From Chara braunii (lineage: Eukaryota; Streptophyta; Charophyceae; Charales; Characeae): a DNA stretch of 23,975 nucleotides. Where the stretch lies: the NCBI GenBank assembly GCA_003427395.1, contig BFEA01000082.1, positions 2,775,400-2,799,374 of the forward strand, in the 5' to 3' direction. The position numbers were made by a program, and so were the translations under genes. Of this stretch, positions 18,858 to 23,975 are shown in pieces. Under the pieces are notes generated by a model, which saw only the letters and a program-made list of their open reading frames with translations, was not told the origin of the DNA and did not search any database. Position 1 is the stretch's first letter. Every line of letters starts with the position of its first letter.

Positions 18858-19865
18858 CACGTTCCCGCGGAACTTCGAAAATCGTTAATTCGTGTGTTAA
18901 ATGGCTACGCAGAAGTATTGAGCATAGACGATAACGACATCGGCTTAACTAATGTGATCGAGCATGCCATTCTCACGGGAGATCATCCGCCCATTAGTTG
19001 CGCTCCCTACCGATACTCGCCAGCTCAAAGAGCGGCTGCTTTTCAGCGGATTAAGGAGTTCGAAGCTAATGGATGGATTGAACCCGCTATATGTCCATGG
19101 TCTTTTCCTATAGTGATCGTGCCTAAAAAGGCCGGAGGGATTCGTATTTGTATTGATTATCGAAAATTGAATGATATCACGATTAAAGATGTGTACCCTC
19201 TCCCCCGGATTGATGAATTGTTGGATGCGATTGGGAGTGCTCGATTTTTTTAGCAAGTTTGATGTTCGCCATGGATTCCATCATCTTCTTGTCCGAGAAG
19301 AAGATCGTCCGAAAATCGCGTTTGTGCTTTTCGAAGGTACATGGCAGTGGATTCGATGTCCGATGGGTATCTGCAACGCCCTTGCGACTTTTCAACGGGC
19401 CATGAAAATGGCTTTTCATAATTTCGTACGGAAGACTCGTTTGGCGCAGAGCATCATCCACTACTGCGTGATTGTGTACATGGGTGACATCCTGGTGTAT
19501 TCGAGTTCCTACGAGGGACACGTGCAGCACATCGAATGGGCACTGCATGCGTTACGAGATGCAGGTTTCAAAGTGGCGCTTGAGAAGTGTCAGTTTTTCC
19601 TCACCACCATTTCCTTCCTAGGGCACGTGGTGACAGACAAGGGACTCCAACCGGAGCCGCAGAAGGTGGCGGCTGTCAGGGACGCGCCGGTGCCTACGAC
19701 TATCACGCAAGTTCGTGCCTTTCTGGGCCTAGCCTCGTACTACCGAAGATTTATCAAGGGCTTCGCGGCGATTGCAGGACCCCTCACAAATCTGCTGCGC
19801 AAGGATCAGCCGTTGATCTGGACGTCGGAATGCGATCAAGCGTTTTCCACACTCAAGGTTGCTCT
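18858..19865 (+). pseudogene. pol: Element 2 reverse transcriptase, frameshifted, YMGD active site
   Basis: Ty3-type RT. It opens HVPAELRKSLIRVLNGYAEV, then SIDDNDIGLT, APYRYSPAQR, the CIDYRKLND block (about 19150-19176) and YPLPRIDELLD. At 19245-19251 a run of seven T puts TAG (19251) in frame. The sequence continues in the next frame at KFDVRHGFHH (first catalytic Asp at 19261), FVLFEGTWQW, RCPMGICNALATFQ and the active-site box VYMGDILVYS. The box should be YxDD: GGT at 19483-19485 gives Gly in place of the first Asp, which would abolish metal binding. The C-terminal thumb and connection (FLGLASYYRRFIKGFA, LTNLLRKDQPLIW) are intact. Confidence 0.95.
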
Positions 19866-20379
19866 CATTTCGCCTCCGGTCCTTATAAGACCGGATCCCG
19901 AAAAACCTTTTGTTCTCATCACTGACTGGCAACCAAAAGCGATTTCGGCGATCCTTGCCCAGGTGGGACCAAGCGGACTCGAGAGTGTGGTGGAGTATGC
20001 GTCCAAATCAGTGCCCGCCTGCAAGCGCAACTACGCTGCTCCAATGGGTGAATGCTATGCGGCTCTCTGGGGAATCAGTCACTTTCATGCTTACCTGTAC
20101 GGGCGAAAATTCACCCTGGTGACTGATCATGGGCCCGTGTTGGCTCTGAAGAAGTCAAAGGATTAGTCGGGCATGATCGGGCGATGGGCAACTGTGCTGC
20201 AGAGCATGGACTTTGACATTCGTCATCGGAAGCACGAGAGACACGGGAATGCAGACAGACTGACACGGCTGCACCGGCTTGAGAAAGATCCGAAGAATGA
20301 GGAGGTGATTCCGTGGAACGAACCTAGACAGGAGGTTGGACCCCGGTACGGCCAAGTGGAGATTTTGTCGAAGCAGTAA
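19866..20379 (+). pseudogene. pol: Element 2 RNase H, one internal stop
   Basis: The RNase H domain follows RT in the same frame. Candidate catalytic residues are Asp 19924 (ITDWQPKAISAILAQ), Glu 20050 (MGECYAALWGISHFHAYL) and Asp 20125 (LVTDHGPVLAL). The block TDW replaces the common TDAS, and element 1 shares this. TAG at 20164-20166 interrupts just after LKKSKD, and the same frame continues GRWATVLQSMDFDIRHRKHE to TAA at 20377-20379. In other Ty3 elements pol would run on to integrase in frame; here the frame closes and a separate ORF follows in another frame. Confidence 0.9.
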
Positions 20380-20395
20380 GTGGCACGAGGACTAA

Positions 20396-20923
20396 TTTGT
20401 CTATTCTACTTCCACCACGAGTCAATTCCATCTCTCCTCCTCTGTCACCGTGACTACCCCACTCGTCTCCGCAACCCCTTCATCTCCTACTAATTTTGCC
20501 CCTCTCACGTCCTCCGCTTTCTTTGCCACCCTCCCCGATAAATTATGTTATTTTTGCACGTGCATTGCACGGGTCTATGGGGTCGACTGTCATCCTTTCG
20601 AGACCAGGTTTGTCGACTGGGTAGAATGTGCCACGTGTGTCCACCGTGCGCACGGGGCCTGCGTTCGATATCGGACAAGTAGCAAGGAATGGAGGTGCCC
20701 CCTGTGTCGAACGAACAAGCTCCCCACGGAGGTTCGATTTGAGGCCGCCCGTACGGACGTCCCTGAATACGACGAAAAATACCGACGAGCGGAGGTTTGG
20801 ACGGATAAAATTTTATTGGCGAAATTAGCGGGATTATCGTTGGGCCACCTCACCAAACACGACAGACGTAGGGCAACCGAGAGATCTCGGGACTATCGAT
20901 GGATCAACGGTCATTTGGAATAA
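20396..20923 (+). CDS. Element 2 PHD finger domain preceding integrase
   Basis: The frame is open from 20396 (after TAA 20393) to TAA at 20921, without an ATG, so initiation must use another mechanism or the start has been lost (element 1 has ATG 5116 here). About 50 Ser/Thr/Pro-rich residues precede a complete C4HC3 PHD finger: CYFC (20546-20557), CATC (20627-20638), His 20651, Cys 20660, and WRCPLC with Cys 20696 and 20705. The Trp two residues before the last Cys pair is the PHD hallmark that separates it from RING. A basic, Arg-rich tail follows. PHD fingers usually bind histone H3 tails, so a role in guiding integration or binding chromatin is plausible, by analogy with chromodomains of chromoviral integrases. 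This is inference. Confidence 0.8.
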   Translation, partial: FVYSTSTTSQFHLSSSVTVTTPLVSATPSSPTNFAPLTSSAFFATLPDKLCYFCTCIARVYGVDCHPFETRFVDWVECATCVHRAHGACVRYRTSSKEWRCPLCRTNKLPTEVRFEAARTDVPEYDEKYRRAEVWTDKILLAKLAGLSLGHLTKHDRRRATERSRDYRWINGHLE

Positions 20924-22120
20924 CGTAAAACTGGCGGATCGGGCTCGTGGTTGACGGTTCCCCATCCATTCCAGAGATATGACTGGATCCGATCTGCTCA
21001 CGAAGAACAGGCCGCTCATTTCGCGATACGTGTCACGCAGGCAACTGTAGACCAGAACCGATGGTTCTGGTCCAACATACGAGACGATGTCAAATACATT
21101 GTCACTAACTGTCTGGTCTGTGCCGCTGATTGCGCCCCTATACGAGGACCAAACACGATAGTACCAACAGAAGTAGAGCGTCCTTTCCAGCGAGTCAGTA
21201 TGGACACGAAAGATATTGACGTGCCACCTGGCCCAAACCGCTGTGAATATTCTATCCTGTTAGTTTTAATTGATCATTTTTCCAAATACATTGAAGTCTA
21301 TCCCTGTAAGACCCGAAAGGCCGCAGAAATAGCCACGTACATCGAACGATTCCTCTATACCCATCTAGATACGAAAGAAATTCTAACCGATCATGGGTCG
21401 GAATTCAAAGGTGAGGTAGAAGAACTGCTTGCGCGAAGGGGCGTCACACTCCGACATACGGCGCCTCACGTGTCCCAATCGAACGGGTTGGCCGAGAATG
21501 CTAACCGTATGATTAAAACTGCCCTTCGCGGGAACTTAGCGGCACACGACACACGTCCTTGGCCCGAGATCGTATATCAGATCGTCGGAATCCATCGGGC
21601 CACCCCTCACGAATCTACAGGGTTCACCCCCTTTCAACTTCGAACTAATAGCCTCCTCTGTGTCGATTACCGGGGTAATTCGGAAATTGTCGAAGCACGG
21701 GGTAGAGACACGCGTGCAACTCTCAAGGCCAAGGCCAAAAGGTACACTGAGTTAATGGAACGGGCCGTCCCGAAGCTAGCCCGAAAAAGGCAAAGGATGA
21801 CCGAAATGGCCCACGACAGACAGGTCCGTTGCTACGAGGCCCGGAATGGAAATGTTGGGCCCCAGTACCAATATAAATTAGGGGACCTAGTGCAGGTACG
21901 CAAATGTGCACGCGGCTGGAAACTCGCTCCCAAGTTCTCTGGCTGTTTTTGCGTTGTCGAACTCGGACCCAACGGCGCCAACACGGTGCACATCGCACCT
22001 GAAGCTAGTGCCAGCCATAGCTTTGTCCCCATCGTCCGGCATACCTCCTACCTCCGTCTCTTTCCTCCTTCCGATCTTCCTCCCTCTTCTTCCTCAGCAA
22101 GCGAGGAGAACGACAACGAT
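20924..22120 (+). CDS. pol: Element 2 integrase
   Basis: The same frame as the PHD domain, separated from it only by the TAA at 20921. It starts around SWLTVPHPFQRYDWIRS, shared with element 1. The HHCC zinc-binding domain has His 20999 and 21017, and Cys 21110 and 21119. The catalytic triad is Asp 21203 (SMDTKD), Asp 21389 (LTDHGSEF) and Glu 21494 (GLAENANRMIK), with 34 residues between the last two. The GPF/Y-type C-terminal module is seen (LGDLVQVRKCARGWKL, then KFSGCFCVVELGPNGAN), followed by RHTSYLRLFPPS and Ser/Glu-rich low complexity. No chromodomain follows. The frame runs on without a stop into the next ORF, up to 22534. Confidence 0.9.
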
Positions 22121-22174
22121 CTAACTCTCTCCTCCTTCTCCCTCTTGTCCTTCGTCATCCTCCGCCACCTCACC

Positions 22175-23975
22175 ATGAGTTTTATCATGGAGCAGGTTCT
22201 TGACGCACAGCTGTTGCAGCCACGTGGCCACATCTTAGAGATTCGGCAAGTTTCTCACCCTCGGCTCAATGCGGATCTTCGGCGTCTGATGCGATTTTTC
22301 TGCCGCCGCGTTTCGAATCGAAGGAAGTCCTCACGCAGTGGTATTCACGGAGGTAATCGCAGTTCATCGGCGAGCGGGTCTCAGGACGAGCCACATCACC
22401 ACGGTGGCAGCATTCACAAGCGATATCAGCTCGGTCAATCTGTTGTGGCATACCGCGATCTTGACCTCGCTGTGCGAGTGGACGGAGCAAGTGTCCAACG
22501 TGTGGCAGCACGTCCTCGCCCGACAGGGGTATAACCTCATCCCGATCTTTACACCGGATCTAGACAATATTCGCCGATCACCGCGCGAGCGGCCAGTTGC
22601 GATCCCAACCCTCTTCCCCTTCCCACATCCCCAATGAACCACGCTGATCTTCTTGCTCCTTTTTCTATCTTTGGTCTTCCCTCTCTCTTCCCCACCTTCT
22701 GGCAGTCTGATCTTCATCCTTCTCTTTCCTTCTCGTTCGAGCCTCTTTCAGTCCCTCTTATCAATCCTGGACATTGGCGACTGTGGCGCGAAACTTTTGA
22801 GGAGCTGTCTTTATGCCTGGCCAGAGTACAGGTGACGTGGACGGGCACTAGCGAGCATCCCAAGTGGATCGAGAATCCGGAGTTGCTGATCATACAGGCC
22901 TGGAGGACTAACGTGGAAGGAGACCTTCTTGGCTTTCTTTTCGGATCGGTACGGCCGGGTCGACGCCACCTGATTGCGCAGGAGTTTATCGCACCGATCG
23001 TGCAATTGGTGGACAATTTCTCGCCCGACATCCATTTTCATTGACGACAGTCCTGCTCCGTACATTTTCAAGCGATCATTGGACCCGTACCTTCAGTGGA
23101 CTGCGTGCTTGGAGGAACCTAGGGACGAGGATACGCTACCATCGCGGCAGGAGTATCTAAAGCCGTACGAGATCATCCCTCACGCCTTCTATCCGAGGGC
23201 AGAGGAAGTGGTGATCGACGACGACGACGACGAAGAGGAAGACGACGACGAAGAAACATCGGAAGAGAGAAGCTATAGTGAACATAGCGAGGGCGAGCTG
23301 AGTGAGGAGGGAGAGGAAGAAGAAGGAACCGGGTCCGAGTGGGAAGCCTTGCCGGAGGAAGCGATGCGCACGGGAACGGAGGCAGAAGATCCGGAAGCGG
23401 CGCGAAAGTGCGAAGAAATTGCCACCGGGAAGCGCCAACTGGAGTTCGCTAGCGAAGCTAGCCTGCGCATCCGTAACGATCCGACCAGGGATCCAGAGCC
23501 TCCGAAGCCCGAAGATGGCGACCCTGCAGCCGCCACCTCAAGTACCTCGCGACGAAGACGGAGTCGATGCCCCTCCTCCTCCAGCCCCACCCGTCCCCCA
23601 GTTTGCCCACGTACCGATGCGGGCGATAGGCCTTCGTCCTCGGACGTTGTCCCGCCGACCCCTTGATATCCTCACCCTCGAGCAGATCCGTACCCCCGTC
23701 ACCTTCCCTTCCCATCCTTTCCATCCCCATCTCTTCCGCGACTTCTATTCTACCCGTCTACTCGCCACCATCCACCCCTTCGCCTCCCTTCAATCTGCTG
23801 CCCCCACGTTCTGCTCGCATCTCCTGCTGTTCAGCGTTGCATGGGAGCGACGCAACATGGTAGAGGTTTACTGCGTTGCCACGGGGACAATCCCCGCTTG
23901 CCGCCACTTCGAGATCTTTCGAGCGGCGCTCTTCCGCACCCTCTCCTCCTTCTATCGCGACTACCTCGCTTCCCT
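22175..23975 (+). pseudogene. Element 2 third ORF (ORF3), unknown function, frameshifted and partial
   Basis: Unrecognised protein downstream of integrase. ATG 22175 (CACCATGA, good context) begins M-S-F as the element 1 copy begins M-S-W. Coding signal then passes through four pieces: frame 2 to about 22330; frame 3 to TGA 22635 (block CEWTEQVSNVWQHVLARQG shared with element 1); frame 2 from ATG 22634 to 23044; frame 3 to 23666 with an acidic tract (Asp/Glu run at 23217-23255); and frame 1 from about 23515 to the window end, including PVPQFAHVP and a C-terminal block matching element 1 at 8760-8820. By comparison about 45 codons lie beyond the window. No signal peptide or transmembrane segment, so an envelope protein is not supported. 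Confidence 0.6.

Noticed and set aside
23217-23255. Acidic run considered as a host nuclear protein domain
   Set aside because: It is within ORF3 of element 2, at the place where element 1 also has a low-complexity region, so it is part of the retroelement and not a separate host gene.
23157-23438. Minus-strand ORF with a Val/Phe-rich hydrophobic stretch suggesting a membrane segment
   Set aside because: It is the antisense of the GAC/GAA acidic tract in ORF3; the hydrophobicity is an artefact of the complement.

Overview
This window looks like a stretch of a large, repeat-rich eukaryotic nuclear genome, most likely a plant or streptophyte alga. The primer-binding sites match the 3' end of plant initiator tRNA-Met, the coding content is almost entirely Ty3/gypsy retrotransposon, DNA transposons are nested in it, and a 117-bp assembly gap is present. 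I see no host gene, tRNA, rRNA or CRISPR array. All functional calls come from reading motifs and from comparing repeat copies inside the window; no database search was run.

Layout. Two related Ty3/gypsy elements lie head to tail. Element 1 (about 370-13194) is old and heavily broken: 5' LTR remnant (370-1232), PBS (1235), gag (1394-1890), protease region, RT with intact YMDD (4181-4192), RNase H, a PHD-like zinc finger (5116-5427), integrase (5428-6907), a third long ORF (7048-8966), a possible polypurine tract (9139-9151) and a 3' LTR (about 9152-13194). Element 2 (13195 to the window end) is younger: 5' LTR of about 2.8 kb with a TATA box and an internal ORF, PBS (15985), gag with CCHC knuckle, protease, RT (active site YMGD), RNase H, a canonical PHD finger, integrase with HHCC and DDE residues, and the same third ORF running off the window. 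Premature stops and frameshifts suggest that neither element is autonomous now.

Nested DNA transposons. Three insertions can be delimited because an empty-site copy exists elsewhere in the window or because a target duplication is visible: M1 (5936-6252, inside element 1 integrase, perfect 10-bp duplication), M2 (9688-10692, same CGTACG-rich family, inside the element 1 LTR) and T1 (12013-13007, TA or TTAA target, inside the element 1 LTR, carrying an internal tandem array of about 205-bp units).

Unusual biology. The family shared by elements 1 and 2 has three features not in the textbook Ty3 plan: a PHD finger between RNase H and integrase, an ORF of about 164 codons inside the LTR (three copies at different stages of decay, placed to be the first ORF on the genomic RNA), and an unrecognised ORF of about 600 codons after integrase. 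Several ORF junctions are overlapping or near-touching stop/start pairs. An inverted copy of the element 2 LTR start lies at the left edge of the window.
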